A DNA stretch of 64,000 nt from Chelativorans sp. J32 (GCF_000518985.1 NZ_JAEQ01000002.1:186001-250000); one strand, 5' to 3'; positions 35,260 to 45,733 are shown, numbered from the stretch's first letter. The notes: a model not told the origin generated them from the sequence alone. A program made the numbers and translations.

Positions 35260-36248
35260 CAGAAAACCTCCCGGCGGGAGCGTATCACCAGCCAGAGGAA
35301 AAAAGGTGCGCCAATGAGGGCGGTGAGTACACCCACATTGAGTTCACCCGCCGGGAGGATGAGGCGGACGGCAACATCGGCGGCAAGGAGGAGAGCGGCG
35401 CCTGCGAAACCCGCCGGCAGTAACAACCGGCTGGGCAGCCGGTTGGTCAGCGGACGGACGAGATGCGGTACGACCAGGCCGACAAAGCCGATGGTGCCGG
35501 CGACCGCTGTCGCCGCCCCGACCCCGAGGGCGGTGCCCAGCACGATAAAGAGGCGCGCGCGCCGCATGTCGATTCCGAGGCTGGCTGCGGTCTCCTCGCC
35601 CAGAGAAAGCGCATCGATGGCGCGGGCGGAAAGCGCGATCAGCAACCATCCCGCGAGCGTCAGGGGCAAGGCGAGCCAGACATGCTCTATCGATCTGTCC
35701 TTGAGCGAGCCCAGGAGCCAGAAGATGATCTCGTAGCTTGCGAATGGATTGGGCGAAAGATTGAGCACGAGCGAGGTTAGTGCCGCGGAGAGGCTGGACA
35801 GGGCAACGCCCGCAAGGATCAGCGTGAGGGTCGATCCACTGCGCGCGGTGAGGGCGAGCAGGAGGAGAACTGCAATCAGGGCGCCGATCAAGGCACCGGC
35901 CGGAAGCGCGTAGAGCGTGCTGCCGGCAAGCCCCGAATAGAAGACAAGAACGGCGCCGAAGGCCGCCATGGCCGACACACCGACAATGCCAGGCTCGGCC
36001 AGCGGATTGCGCAGAAATCCCTGTAGCACCGCACCGGAAATGCCGAGGGTAAAGCCGATGCCGAGGCCAAGCAGCGCACGCGGCAGGCGGATTTCGCGCA
36101 TGATGATGGCTGCCGCCTCACCGCCGCCGGCAAGAAGACCTCGCACGCTCTCCGAAATGCCGAGTTCGGCGGGGCCCACGGCGAGTGAGGCCAGGAAAAG
36201 AGCCAGCATCAGCAGGCAGAGGACAGCGTTGAGAACGACGGGCCTCAT
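35259..36248 (-). CDS. btuC: Cobalamin ABC transporter permease (FecCD family)
   Basis: 329 residues from ATG 36248, which overlaps the btuF stop; the frame is open further upstream without a signal. About ten membrane helices. FecCD landmarks are RLPRALLGLGIGFTLGISGA, QGFLRNPLAEPGIVGVSAMA, GTIGFVGLVVPHLVRPL and the final LTALIGAPFFLWLV. It forms a homodimeric channel in the inner membrane. Confidence 0.92.
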   Translation of the reverse strand: MRPVVLNAVLCLLMLALFLASLAVGPAELGISESVRGLLAGGGEAAAIIMREIRLPRALLGLGIGFTLGISGAVLQGFLRNPLAEPGIVGVSAMAAFGAVLVFYSGLAGSTLYALPAGALIGALIAVLLLLALTARSGSTLTLILAGVALSSLSAALTSLVLNLSPNPFASYEIIFWLLGSLKDRSIEHVWLALPLTLAGWLLIALSARAIDALSLGEETAASLGIDMRRARLFIVLGTALGVGAATAVAGTIGFVGLVVPHLVRPLTNRLPSRLLLPAGFAGAALLLAADVAVRLILPAGELNVGVLTALIGAPFFLWLVIRSRREVF

Positions 36249-37117
36249 TGCAGGGCTCCGCAGGGCGCTATCTCCTCGCGCAGTCTCGCCAGCGCTTTGA
36301 CGGCGTCCAGGACGAAGGGGCCGCCGCAGGACCATGTGCCACGCGGCACGAATGGTCCTATGCGCGTGTCTTGGAGGGCCCGCAATGCGGGGTGATAAGG
36401 GACCTTCGCGCCCAGCGAGGGGGTATCCTCCTCGCCTGCGCGGGTGATGATGACATCGGGTTTCTGGCTGACGATCAGCTCGATCGACATGGGTGCCATT
36501 CCGACAATTCCGGACTCGGCGGCGAGATTGCGGAAACCGGCCGCGGCAAGGACCGAGTCAGCCAGCGTACCGCTTCCGGCCGCGACGCCACCCTGCTCGA
36601 AGGCGATTGCGGTCGGGCGCTGACCGCATTGGCGGGCCTCGATTCCCGCCAATTCCTTCTCGAAGCTGCTCGCCAGGGCTTCCGCCTCCGGCTTGCGTCC
36701 GAGGAGCGCGCCCATGCGGCGGATGTCGCCGGGGATCGTTTCAATCGTCTGGACGAAGCTGAATTCTTCCACCCGGAAGCCAAGCCGCTTCAACAACCCC
36801 GTCGTGTTCTGCAGCGAATAGGTGCCGGTGACGACGAGGTCGGGTTTTTCCAGAAAGACCTCCTCCGCCCGGCCGTGGTTCACGGGATAGGTCTCTGCCT
36901 GGCCGCTCATGGGCGAGAGGGAGGGATCGCGGGAGAGGAAGGAGATGGAGACGAGCTGCCCCGGCGCGGCCAGCTCCATCGCGAGCTGGTCCGTGCACAG
37001 ATTGAGCGACATGACGCGGGTGGGGGCTTCGGCGATTGCCTGAACGCATGAGAAGGCCACGGCCGAAAAGGCGATCAAAGATCTGCGGATCGCACTTGTT
37101 CGGCCCGCCGTCATCAC
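36245..37117 (-). CDS. btuF: Periplasmic cobalamin-binding protein
   Basis: 290 residues with signal peptide (AFSAVAFSCVQAIAEA). The helical-backbone binding fold (PF01497) is shown by RVMSLNLCTDQLAMELAAPG, NHGRAEEVFLEKPDLVVTGT, GLLKRLGFRVEEF and PDVIITRAGEEDT. It overlaps the receptor stop by 4 nt. It delivers the corrinoid to the permease. Confidence 0.88.
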   Translation of the reverse strand: MMTAGRTSAIRRSLIAFSAVAFSCVQAIAEAPTRVMSLNLCTDQLAMELAAPGQLVSISFLSRDPSLSPMSGQAETYPVNHGRAEEVFLEKPDLVVTGTYSLQNTTGLLKRLGFRVEEFSFVQTIETIPGDIRRMGALLGRKPEAEALASSFEKELAGIEARQCGQRPTAIAFEQGGVAAGSGTLADSVLAAAGFRNLAAESGIVGMAPMSIELIVSQKPDVIITRAGEEDTPSLGAKVPYHPALRALQDTRIGPFVPRGTWSCGGPFVLDAVKALARLREEIAPCGALQ

Positions 37118-39066
37118 GGTCCGAATTTCGCCTTGAACCCGGCAAAGGCGGAGATGCCGGGAGATCCATAGCCGTAGACGGTCTGATAATCCTGGTCGAG
37201 CAGGTTTTCAACGCGCAGGTAGAGCTCCGTATCCTCCGTGGCTTTGTAGGCGAGCTTGGCATCCAGGAGCACGTAGTCGTCAAGCTTGACGCGCTCATAG
37301 GTGCCGAAACTCGGCGAGATGAAATCGACCGTATCGAGGGCGATCTTGGCGGAAGCGGAGACGGTCCATTTTTCCGCTGGTCGTGCCTCCGCGACGAGCC
37401 CGATCATATGGCGGGGGATGCGTGGGCGGCGTTCGTCGTCGGCCTCCACGGCCGTGGTGTAGGTGTAGCTTCCGCCCAGGGAGAGCCAATCATTGACGTC
37501 ATAAGATAGCGCCATCTCCACGCCGCGGCGGCGCGTCGTGCCCTCGAACTGGATGTAGGTGTCCCGGATGAAGTCGTAATCGATCAGGTTATCCGTATCG
37601 AGCTGGAAATAGGTGAGACTCGCCGTTCCTCGTCCATTCATGAAGCTCTGATCGACCCCGATATCCCAGGAAAAGCTCTCTTCAGGCTGGAGATCGGGGA
37701 GAGGCACCGTCGGATCGAAGCTTATATAATTGTTTTCGTAAAGGCTTGGGGCGCGGAAGCCTGTGCCGATCGAGCTGCGCAGCTTGGTTCCTGTCGAGGG
37801 GAGCAGATAAGCCACCGTGCCGCGATAGGTGGTGTAGCCTCCGAACCGGCTGTGGTCGTCATGTCGCAAGCCGGCCGTCACGGTGAGGTTTTCGATCAGC
37901 TCGGCGGTTACCTGCCCCCAAAAGCCGGCAATCCAGTCGTCGTCACGCGTATCGGTGCCGAAATTATTGGTGATATGCGCCTGCCGCCGCTCGTAGTCCG
38001 CGCCGAACTGAAGCGTCAGACGCTCGTTCAGATCAAAGGCGCCCTGGTAATCGATCTTGCCTCGGCGCCCATTGTATTGGCCCTCGAATGGGCTGGCGAA
38101 GCCTCCGAAGACGCTGACGCTGGAAATGTCCCGATCAACCTCCGATAATTGCCCGGAAATCGTGTTGCGGAACCGCCCCTCCATCAAGTCGAAAGAGACG
38201 CCCGCTCTGCCGGCGATCTGTCTGTAGTGCCCTTCGTTGAACTCGTTATCGGTGGGCGGCAGGCCCGAATCGTCGAAGGCGCCCTTGCTGTTGATCAAGA
38301 GGCCAGAACCGAAAATGGTGACGTTTTCGCCCAGTTCCTGCTCGCCGGCAAAGCTGGCAGTGAAATTCCGGTAGAAATCGTCTTCCAGGCTGGACTGACC
38401 CGAATCGATCAGCGGGTCGCCATTGACGAGCGCCGCCGAAATCCCGCCCGTGTACAGTCCCGAAAGATCGAAGGACATGCGCCCGGTTTCGGTGACGTTG
38501 GACAGGCCGTAGCTCGCACGGCCCGTCTCATGTGAGCCCCCTTCCACCATCACCCGGTGCGTGAGGCCGATCGGATCATTGCGCAGCGTCGAAACGTCGA
38601 TGACACCGGCGACCGCGTCCGCGCCATAGAGCGTGCTCTGGGAACCCTTGAGCACTTCGATATGGCTTATGCCGCCGATCAGCAGATGCTCATAGGATGG
38701 CTGTATCTGGGTGGCGGTGGGATCGGAGATATCGATCCCATTGAAGAGCGCCTTGACGTATTTCTTGTCGGCACCGCGTATGGACAGGGACGTCTCCTTG
38801 CCCATCCCGCCCTGTGTGGCGACGTAAATGCCAGGCAATTCGCTCAGATAATCGGTCAGGAGAGGACGGGACTGGGCCTCGATCCTCTCTTGGTCGATGA
38901 TCTCCACCGATGAACCGCTCGCCGACAATTCCGTCGGCGCGCGATTTGGCGTTACCACGATCTCCCCGAGTTCAATGTCCTGCGCGCCAGCTGGAAGCGC
39001 GACTACAAGGATGGAAAGCGCCGAAGTGCCGGCGAGAAATCTGGATGTGATGCGTCCTGCGGTCAT
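37114..39066 (-). CDS. btuB: TonB-dependent outer-membrane cobalamin receptor
   Basis: 650 residues from ATG 39066 (GGGGGAC upstream). The frame is open to 39249 only through the riboswitch region. A signal peptide (ALSILVVALPAGAQ) is followed by a TonB-box-like IELGEIVVTPNRA, the plug domain (ELPGIYVATQGGMGKETSLS; IRGADKKYVKALFNGIDISD; HIEVLKGSQSTLYGADAVAG) and a 22-strand barrel ending in Pro after FKAKFG. A terminal Phe is typical, but here FGP ends in Pro. Directly under the riboswitch. Confidence 0.93.
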   Translation of the reverse strand: MTAGRITSRFLAGTSALSILVVALPAGAQDIELGEIVVTPNRAPTELSASGSSVEIIDQERIEAQSRPLLTDYLSELPGIYVATQGGMGKETSLSIRGADKKYVKALFNGIDISDPTATQIQPSYEHLLIGGISHIEVLKGSQSTLYGADAVAGVIDVSTLRNDPIGLTHRVMVEGGSHETGRASYGLSNVTETGRMSFDLSGLYTGGISAALVNGDPLIDSGQSSLEDDFYRNFTASFAGEQELGENVTIFGSGLLINSKGAFDDSGLPPTDNEFNEGHYRQIAGRAGVSFDLMEGRFRNTISGQLSEVDRDISSVSVFGGFASPFEGQYNGRRGKIDYQGAFDLNERLTLQFGADYERRQAHITNNFGTDTRDDDWIAGFWGQVTAELIENLTVTAGLRHDDHSRFGGYTTYRGTVAYLLPSTGTKLRSSIGTGFRAPSLYENNYISFDPTVPLPDLQPEESFSWDIGVDQSFMNGRGTASLTYFQLDTDNLIDYDFIRDTYIQFEGTTRRRGVEMALSYDVNDWLSLGGSYTYTTAVEADDERRPRIPRHMIGLVAEARPAEKWTVSASAKIALDTVDFISPSFGTYERVKLDDYVLLDAKLAYKATEDTELYLRVENLLDQDYQTVYGYGSPGISAFAGFKAKFGP

Positions 39067-39194
39067 ATCGTCCCCCAATAGCCCTGCAATTGCTGGGGAA
39101 CGGCCGTTGAGCCCGGTTCCGCCAGCGATGACTTGATCCGCCACCACTGCGAAACCACAGTCCCGAAAGCTGCCCGCATCCGGAAGGTGACGAC

Positions 39195-39366
39195 CCGAGG
39201 CAGGTTTCCTGGCTTGCGCTTCTCCGGCATCCTCGCCTTCCCAGGTCAAAGCCCAGTGGCATTTTGAGGAAGCCTCGGCGCTAACAGTTGCGGGAGCAGC
39301 TATGGCTCGGGCGACGCACGCCCTTCCATATTCCCTTTTAACCCCGCCGGGCGGGGCACCTCAGGC
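39195..39366 (-). promoter_or_regulatory. Cobalamin (adenosylcobalamin) riboswitch
   Basis: On the minus strand, 5' to 3': GGTGCC near 39360; GGGAAT with GGAAGGGC; the core CTGCTCCCGCAACTGT; GCCACTG; TGGGAAGGC; and the B12 box GCCAGGAAACCTGCC at about 39199-39215. These are the conserved elements of the cobalamin riboswitch in the right order, about 130 nt upstream of btuB. Family knowledge: ligand binding lowers expression of the downstream transport operon. Confidence 0.95.
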
Positions 39367-39615
39367 AATGGCCGAGACTTATCAACGCGTTCAGGTGCCG
39401 TCAATCGGCGCGTGAGACGCGATCCGATCCCGGGAAATTGATGAGGCCGACTGCCAAATTTCACTATTAGAATACGTTCCGGTGTTGTGTTCGAGGTCAG
39501 CTGACAGAGCGCTGTCAGGAGAATAGCGCTTTGACAATGCCGCTGGCCTGACGGAATGTTACTGGTCCAGGCCCGCCCAGTCGCAGCAAATCGGAAGTTA
39601 AGGGGAGAGTGCCAC
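39367..39615. other. Divergent promoter region between riboswitch and peptide-importer operon
   Basis: Must hold the promoter of the leftward btu operon and that of the rightward peptide importer. No unequivocal -35/-10 pair or operator could be picked out. Confidence 0.4.
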
Positions 39616-41268
39616 ATGAAGTTCTTCAAGAGCAACAGCGGAGCCGTCCCCGCCCGCATCTCAAGCATGGCCGAAAAGGCGCGTGCAGGCCAGATCGACC
39701 GCCGAGAGTTCCTTGCACTTGCCAGTATTTTCGGTGCCACAGCAGCCGGGGCTTATTCGATGGCCGGCCTTACGCTGCCCCGTCCGGCATTCGCGCAGGA
39801 GCCAAAAAAGGGCGGCGTTCTGAAAATGGCAATGTGGATCAAGGATCCGAAGGACCCCCGCACGGCGGACTGGTCCGAGATCGCGAATGCGATGCGCCAG
39901 ACCCTGGAACCGCTCGTCAAGTACACGGCCGACTTCACTTTCGAGGGAAGGCTGTTGGAAAGCTGGGAGGTGAACGAGGAGGCGACGGAATATGTCCTCA
40001 ATGTCCGGCCCGGCGTGACCTGGAACAATGGCGATCCCTTCACGGCGGATGACGTGATCTACAACATCACCCGTTGGTGCGATGAGACGGCCGAGGGCAA
40101 CTCCATGGCTACCCGGCTGACATCGCTCATCGATCCGGCGACAAAAAAAGTGCGGGACGGGGCCATCAAGAGGGTGGACGAGCAGACAGTGCGTCTTGTC
40201 CTGCAGAGGCCCGACGTCTCCATTATCGCAAGCTTCACCGACTATCCGGCGCTCGTGGTGCATCGGAGCTTTGACGAGACCGGCCGCGATTTCGTCGCCA
40301 ACCCGATCGGCACCGGCCCGTTCGAACTGGTCTCCTATGAAGTCGGCAACCGGGTTGTGGTCAAGCGGCGTGAGAACGGCCAATGGTGGGGCGGTGAGCC
40401 CTATCTGGACGGCGTGGAGTTCATCGATTATGGCACCGACCCTTCCGCGATGGTCTCGGCTTTCGAAGCGGGCGAAATCCATACCAATTACGAGACGAGC
40501 GCCGATTACGTCGACATCCTGGACGGGCTGGGGCTTGTAAAGAGCGAGACACTCACTGCCGCGACCATCCTCGCGCGCACCAATGTCAACAACAAGCCTT
40601 ATGATGACGAACGCGTGCGGCGGGCGCTTCAACTGGCGGTGGACAACGCCACCGTCCTTGCCTTGGGATATGGCGGGGCCGGTGATGTGGCGGAAAACCA
40701 TCATGTATGCCCCATCCATCCCGAATACGCCGAACTTCCGAAGATCCAGCGCAATATCGAGGAAGCCAAGCGGCTGATGCAGGAGGCCGGCCAGACCGAC
40801 TACGAGCATGTGCTCATCACCGTCGATGAGGATTGGCATAAGAACACGGGCGATGCGATCGCGGCCCAGATCCGTGAAGCAGGCTTCAAGGTGAAGCGGG
40901 AGGTGTTGCCGGGTTCGACCTTCTGGAACGACTGGATGAAATATCCCTTCTCCATGACGAACTGGGCGATGCGGCCGCTCGGGATACAGACGGTGGCGCT
41001 TGCCTATCGCTCGGGCGAGTCGTGGAACGAGTCCGGTTATTCCAATCCCGATCTCGACGCGCTGATCGATAGGGCGCTTACCATGCCGGACCCGGAAGAA
41101 CGCCGGACGGTGATGAAGGATATCGAGCAGCACATCCAGGATTCAGGAATCATCATCCAGCCCTACTGGCGCAGGGTTTACAACCACTCCGTGGAGGCGG
41201 TGAAAAACCATCGGATCCACCCGAGCTTCGAGGTGGATTTCGGGAAGGTCTGGCTGGACGAGGCTTGA
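39616..41268 (+). CDS. Tat-exported peptide/solute-binding protein, SBP family 5
   Basis: 550 residues; AGGGGAGAG precedes ATG 39616. The leader has a twin-arginine motif ([20 protein letters not shown]), so export is predicted via Tat, unusual for this family but known in rhizobia. Family-5 motifs: [37 protein letters not shown] and [20 protein letters not shown]. It feeds the downstream permeases and fused ATPase. Its ligand is unknown; short peptides or an opine-like compound are possible. Confidence 0.92.
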   Translation: MKFFKSNSGAVPARISSMAEKARAGQIDRREFLALASIFGATAAGAYSMAGLTLPRPAFAQEPKKGGVLKMAMWIKDPKDPRTADWSEIANAMRQTLEPLVKYTADFTFEGRLLESWEVNEEATEYVLNVRPGVTWNNGDPFTADDVIYNITRWCDETAEGNSMATRLTSLIDPATKKVRDGAIKRVDEQTVRLVLQRPDVSIIASFTDYPALVVHRSFDETGRDFVANPIGTGPFELVSYEVGNRVVVKRRENGQWWGGEPYLDGVEFIDYGTDPSAMVSAFEAGEIHTNYETSADYVDILDGLGLVKSETLTAATILARTNVNNKPYDDERVRRALQLAVDNATVLALGYGGAGDVAENHHVCPIHPEYAELPKIQRNIEEAKRLMQEAGQTDYEHVLITVDEDWHKNTGDAIAAQIREAGFKVKREVLPGSTFWNDWMKYPFSMTNWAMRPLGIQTVALAYRSGESWNESGYSNPDLDALIDRALTMPDPEERRTVMKDIEQHIQDSGIIIQPYWRRVYNHSVEAVKNHRIHPSFEVDFGKVWLDEA

Positions 41269-41365
41269 TGCCGATCTCCAAAGGAAACCGAGCCTTCATG
41301 CCTGAACGATCCCGCGGCGTCAGCAACACAGCGCGGCCCAAGGGTTCCGAGATGGACCATAGATA

Positions 41366-42403
41366 TTGCTGAGCTACATCATCCGCCGCCTGGGAATCAT
41401 GGCGCTGGCAATGCTCTGTTTGTCGCTGGCGGTCTTTTATCTCGTCAATCTGGAGCCGAATCTTAAGCGGCTGGCCATCAGCCAGCTCAATATGCGCTCC
41501 TCGGCCCAGGAGCTGGAGACCTGGCTCGAAAAGAACGGCTATCGCCAGAACTTCTTCGTCCGCTACGGCCAGTGGCTCGGCGTCATGCCGAAGGAGCCGA
41601 CCCTAGACCCGGTTACCGGGGAGGCAGTGCCGCGCTTTTCCTATTGTAATGAAACGACCGCAGCCCGGTATTCCGGGATATTGCAGGGGGATTTCGGCTG
41701 CTCGACGAAGTTCCGGGTACCAGTGTGGCAGAGGCTTGCTCCCGCCCTGAAGGCAACCGCGATCCTGATGTTCTGGGTCATGGCCGTGATGGTGCCCGTT
41801 TCGCTTTTGCTCGGTGTTCTGGCGGGTATGCGCGAAGGCAGCCGGACCGACCGCGCACTCTCGGCGGCTTCCATTACCACCGCCGCTACCCCGGAATATG
41901 TCTCAGGCGTCCTCTTCACCGTGGTGTTTGCCTCGTGGCTGGGCTGGCTCAACGGATCTGCCGCATCCGCCACCAATCAGGGGGTCAGTTTCTATAACTT
42001 CACCCTGCCGGTGATCACGATGGCCCTCTATGGCACGGGCTACATCGCACGGATGACGCGAGCCTCCATGGCGGAGGTGATGACCCAGCAATATATCCGT
42101 ACCGCCAGGCTAAAGGGTCTTGACTTCGGCGCAGTCGTACTTCGCCACGCGCTGCGCAATGCGCTCATCACGCCCTTCACTGTCATAATGCTGCAGTTTC
42201 CCTGGCTGCTGACCGGTGTGGCCGTGGTGGAAGTGATGTTCCGCTACCAGGGGTTCGGCTTCACGCTCGTGGAGGCTGCCGCCAATAACGACATCGACCT
42301 GCTCCTTGCCTGCTCGTTGATCTCCGTTTTCGTGGTTCTTACGACGCAGCTCGTTTCCGATGTCGGCTATGCGCTTCTCAATCCGCGCATCCGGGTGCGA
42401 TAG
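41366..42403 (+). CDS. Peptide ABC transporter permease (DppB-like)
   Basis: 345 residues beginning LSYIIRRLGIMALAMLCLSL. An in-frame stop at 41360 excludes longer forms, so the start is TTG 41366, or a nearby rare codon; the ribosome site is poor. A large periplasmic insert (SYCNETTAARYSGILQGDFG) separates helices 1 and 2, a subgroup trait. The coupling loop is YIRTARLKGLDFGAVVLRHA. Low-efficiency initiation may keep its level below that of the binding protein. Confidence 0.88.
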   Translation: MLSYIIRRLGIMALAMLCLSLAVFYLVNLEPNLKRLAISQLNMRSSAQELETWLEKNGYRQNFFVRYGQWLGVMPKEPTLDPVTGEAVPRFSYCNETTAARYSGILQGDFGCSTKFRVPVWQRLAPALKATAILMFWVMAVMVPVSLLLGVLAGMREGSRTDRALSAASITTAATPEYVSGVLFTVVFASWLGWLNGSAASATNQGVSFYNFTLPVITMALYGTGYIARMTRASMAEVMTQQYIRTARLKGLDFGAVVLRHALRNALITPFTVIMLQFPWLLTGVAVVEVMFRYQGFGFTLVEAAANNDIDLLLACSLISVFVVLTTQLVSDVGYALLNPRIRVR

Positions 42404-42412
42404 GGGCGGCCG

Positions 42413-43570
42413 ATGCAATTCGAAACCATCGGGCCCGTCGGCATTCTCCTTGGTGTGATCGCGCGGTTCTGGCCGGTCTGGATCGCCCTAGCCATTGTGC
42501 TCGCAGTCGGCTTTCGCCTGAGAAAGCGGCTGGGGATCTATGGCCGGCTCCATGACGATTGGGCGGGTTTGAGCGGCCTGATGATCTGCTTCTTCTGGCT
42601 GTTTACGGCAATCTTCGCCAGCATTGTCGCACCTTTCGAACCGCTGCAGCAGATCGCGATCATGAAGGATGCGCCCCCCGGAGCGATCGACCCCGATACG
42701 GGCGCGGTGTTTTTGTTGGGTGCGGACCGTCTGGCACGCGATGTGTTTTCACGCATGGTCTTCGGAAGCCAGATCGTGCTTCTCATTGCGCCGGCCGCCA
42801 CGCTCTTTGCATTGATCGTGGGCACGATGCTGGGCCTCCCCGCAGGTTATCACGGCGGCAGGATCGACGGTGTTCTCTCATTCCTCGCCAATCTCGTCCT
42901 CGCCTTTCCGGTGATCCTGCTCTTCTATCTGCTCGTGACCCCCGGCGTGAGCGAAACCCCGATCCCGCAGGTGCTTGCCGGCCTCTTCCTGGTCTTTCCG
43001 GTCATGTTCTTCGCCACACTTGTTTCGACGCGGTATTCCGGCCAGCCGAAGCTTCTCGCGCCGCTTCTCCTGGCAACTCTCGTCATCGGCGCCTGGTTTT
43101 ATGCGGGTCTTGTCTTCAACGTCGATCCGCTGGGGCTCATTTCTCTCGCACCCAACGAGCTCAACATCTTCGTGGCGGTGGTCTTCGCCTCGAGCCCCGG
43201 CGTCTTCCGCATCGTGCGCGGCCTTACGATGGAAATCAGGACGCGCGACTACGTTGCGGCGGCTCAAACCCGCGGCGAAGGGCCATGGTACATCATGCTG
43301 TGGGAGATACTTCCGAATGCCCGCGGGCCACTGATCGTCGATGCCTGCCTCAGGGTTGGCTACACGACGATCCTGCTCGGGACGCTCGGCTATTTCGGCT
43401 TGGGCCTTGCTCCGGAAAGTCCGGATTGGGGAACCGCAATCAAGGAATCGAGCAGGCTCTTGCGCGCGCACATCCATCCGGCTCTTCCGCCGGTGATTGC
43501 ATTGATGTCCTTCGTGCTGGGCCTCAACCTGCTCGCCGATGCTATCCGTGAGCAGGCGTTGAAGGATTGA
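42413..43570 (+). CDS. Peptide ABC transporter permease (DppC-like)
   Basis: 385 residues, starting 9 nt after the previous stop. Features are DppC-like: FLLGADRLARDVFSRMVFGS, the coupling loop RDYVAAAQTRGEGPWYIM and GYFGLGLAPESPDWGTAIKE near the end. It is about 90 residues longer than typical DppC because of an extra N-terminal helix pair and a middle insertion (residues ~195-235). Confidence 0.9.
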   Translation: MQFETIGPVGILLGVIARFWPVWIALAIVLAVGFRLRKRLGIYGRLHDDWAGLSGLMICFFWLFTAIFASIVAPFEPLQQIAIMKDAPPGAIDPDTGAVFLLGADRLARDVFSRMVFGSQIVLLIAPAATLFALIVGTMLGLPAGYHGGRIDGVLSFLANLVLAFPVILLFYLLVTPGVSETPIPQVLAGLFLVFPVMFFATLVSTRYSGQPKLLAPLLLATLVIGAWFYAGLVFNVDPLGLISLAPNELNIFVAVVFASSPGVFRIVRGLTMEIRTRDYVAAAQTRGEGPWYIMLWEILPNARGPLIVDACLRVGYTTILLGTLGYFGLGLAPESPDWGTAIKESSRLLRAHIHPALPPVIALMSFVLGLNLLADAIREQALKD

Positions 43571-43574
43571 GGTG

Positions 43575-45641
43575 ATGACCGTGGCAGTGCCCGAACCCCT
43601 CCTGGAGATCGAAGACCTCTCCATCTCCTTCTTCACGCGGGCAGGGGAGGTGCAGGTCGTGCGGGATTTCTCCACCACGATCATGCCCGGCGAAATCATG
43701 GGGATCGTGGGTGAATCCGGCAGCGGCAAGTCGACCCTTGCGCTCGGCATCATGCGTGGCCTTCCTTCCGGCGGACGAATCGTGGGCGGGCGCCTCATCT
43801 TCAAAGGCCGCGACGTCATTTCCATGCGCGAACGGGAACTGCGGCAGATCCGCGGCAAGGAGATCGCCATGGTTTACCAGGAGCCGATGGCGAGCCTGAA
43901 CCCGGCGATGAGGATCGGCAAGCAGCTGATGGAAGTGCCGCGTGTGCATGAACGCGTTTCACGCCAGGAGGCATGGGAGCGCTCGCTCGACATGGTGCGG
44001 GCGGTGGGACTTCCCGACCCCGAACGCATCATGCAGACCTATCCACACCAGCTTTCAGGCGGCCAACAGCAGCGCATCGTCATTGCGATGGCGCTCTTGT
44101 CGAAGCCGTCGCTCCTCATCCTGGACGAGCCCACCACCGCGCTCGATGCCACGGTCGAGGCAGGCATTATCGAACTCATCAAGGATTTGAGCCACAGATA
44201 CGGCACGGCCATGCTGTTCGTGTCGCACAATCTCGGTCTCATCCTGGAAGTTTGCGATCGTGTTGCGGTCATGTATTCGGGTGAGGCGGTGGAGACCGGG
44301 GATGTGCGCGATGTGTTCGAGCGCATGCGCCACCCCTATACTCAAGGCCTTTTCCGCGCGATTCCACGGCTGACAGCGGATAAGAACGCGCACCCGCTCA
44401 TCGCCATTCCCGGCCAGCAGCCCGCCCCAAGGGAGCGACCGAAAGGTTGCAATTTCGGGCCGCGCTGTCCGCACTTCCGGGAAGGGCTGTGCGACGCCGC
44501 CGATATTCCGATGGTTGCGGTGGACGCAGCGAATGCGCATTTCTCGCGCTGCATTCGCATCGGTGAAATCGATTGGGATGCGCCGCCGCAAGCTGCCGCG
44601 GCGCACGAGCCGATTGCGCCCGGCGCCCCCGTTCTCGAGGTGGAGGACGTAAGAAAATACTATCAGGAGAACGGAAACGGCCTGTTGGCCGGCGGCACGC
44701 GTGTCGTGAAGGCAAACGAGGCGATCAGCTTTGATGCCCGTGAAGCAGAAACCCTTGCGATTGTGGGCGAATCCGGCAGCGGGAAATCGACATTGGCAAA
44801 AATGCTGGTCGGCTTGGAAACGGCCACGAATGGCCGGATTGCCTATCGCCGCACGGAGATCCAGGACACGCCCGTGGAGGAGCGGGACAGGAAGACCGTG
44901 GCGGGAATCCAGATGGTCTTCCAGAATCCGTTCGACACCTTGAACCCAACGCAGCCGGTTGGCGCGCAGATCGTTCGCACGCTGGAGAAATTCAGGATTG
45001 GCAGAACGGCGGGTGAGCGGCGCGACAGGATGTTGAAGTTGCTCGATCTGGTGAAGCTGCCGCCTTCTTTTGCAAACCGAAAGCCCCGCCAACTTTCCGG
45101 AGGACAGAAACAACGCGTCGGCATTGCCCGCGCTTTCGCCGGCAATGCAAGATTGGTGGTGGCTGACGAGCCGGTCTCAACTTTAGACGTTTCCGTGCAA
45201 GCGGCCGTTACCGAGCTCCTGATGGATATCCAGCGCAGCAATCGGACGACCATGCTCTTCATCAGTCACGATCTGTCGCTGGTTCGCTATATCGCCGACC
45301 GCGTGATCGTGATGTATCTGGGACATATCGTGGAGCAGGGAACGACGGAGCAGATATTTTCGCCGCCCTATCACCCATACACGGAAGCGCTTCTCTCCGC
45401 TGTACCTCTTGCTGATCCCCAAGCCACGAAGAGGCGGATCGTGCTGAAGGGCGAAATTCCTTCGCCGGTCGATCCCCCTTCCGGGTGCCCGTTCCAAACC
45501 CGCTGTCCATACAAGCAACTGGTGCCGGATAAGCTCTGCGAGCGCGAACTACCGCCGTTCCGCGATCTCGGACGTGGTCATCGCAGCCTTTGCTGGCTGG
45601 GAGATGACGTGCTGGGCGAAATGAGACCGGTAATCGAATAG
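43575..45641 (+). CDS. Fused double ABC ATPase of the peptide importer (DppD-DppF / GsiA type)
   Basis: 688 residues holding two complete ATP-binding domains. Domain 1 (~10-260): [31 protein letters not shown], followed by the oligopeptide zone GCNFGPRCPHFREGLC. Domain 2 (~355-660): GESGSGKST, LSGGQKQRVG, LVVADEPVSTLD and CPFQTRCPYKQLVPDKLC. ATG 43575 immediately follows GAGGTG. The fusion replaces the two separate ATPases seen in the cluster at 14-16 kb. Confidence 0.93.
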   Translation: MTVAVPEPLLEIEDLSISFFTRAGEVQVVRDFSTTIMPGEIMGIVGESGSGKSTLALGIMRGLPSGGRIVGGRLIFKGRDVISMRERELRQIRGKEIAMVYQEPMASLNPAMRIGKQLMEVPRVHERVSRQEAWERSLDMVRAVGLPDPERIMQTYPHQLSGGQQQRIVIAMALLSKPSLLILDEPTTALDATVEAGIIELIKDLSHRYGTAMLFVSHNLGLILEVCDRVAVMYSGEAVETGDVRDVFERMRHPYTQGLFRAIPRLTADKNAHPLIAIPGQQPAPRERPKGCNFGPRCPHFREGLCDAADIPMVAVDAANAHFSRCIRIGEIDWDAPPQAAAAHEPIAPGAPVLEVEDVRKYYQENGNGLLAGGTRVVKANEAISFDAREAETLAIVGESGSGKSTLAKMLVGLETATNGRIAYRRTEIQDTPVEERDRKTVAGIQMVFQNPFDTLNPTQPVGAQIVRTLEKFRIGRTAGERRDRMLKLLDLVKLPPSFANRKPRQLSGGQKQRVGIARAFAGNARLVVADEPVSTLDVSVQAAVTELLMDIQRSNRTTMLFISHDLSLVRYIADRVIVMYLGHIVEQGTTEQIFSPPYHPYTEALLSAVPLADPQATKRRIVLKGEIPSPVDPPSGCPFQTRCPYKQLVPDKLCERELPPFRDLGRGHRSLCWLGDDVLGEMRPVIE

Positions 45642-45733
45642 CTTCTATAGCAAAATTTGATTCTTAAATAGGCTGGCAATATATCATAATACAATATTGG
45701 ACACTATAATAATTAAATTGAGATTACGCTAGT

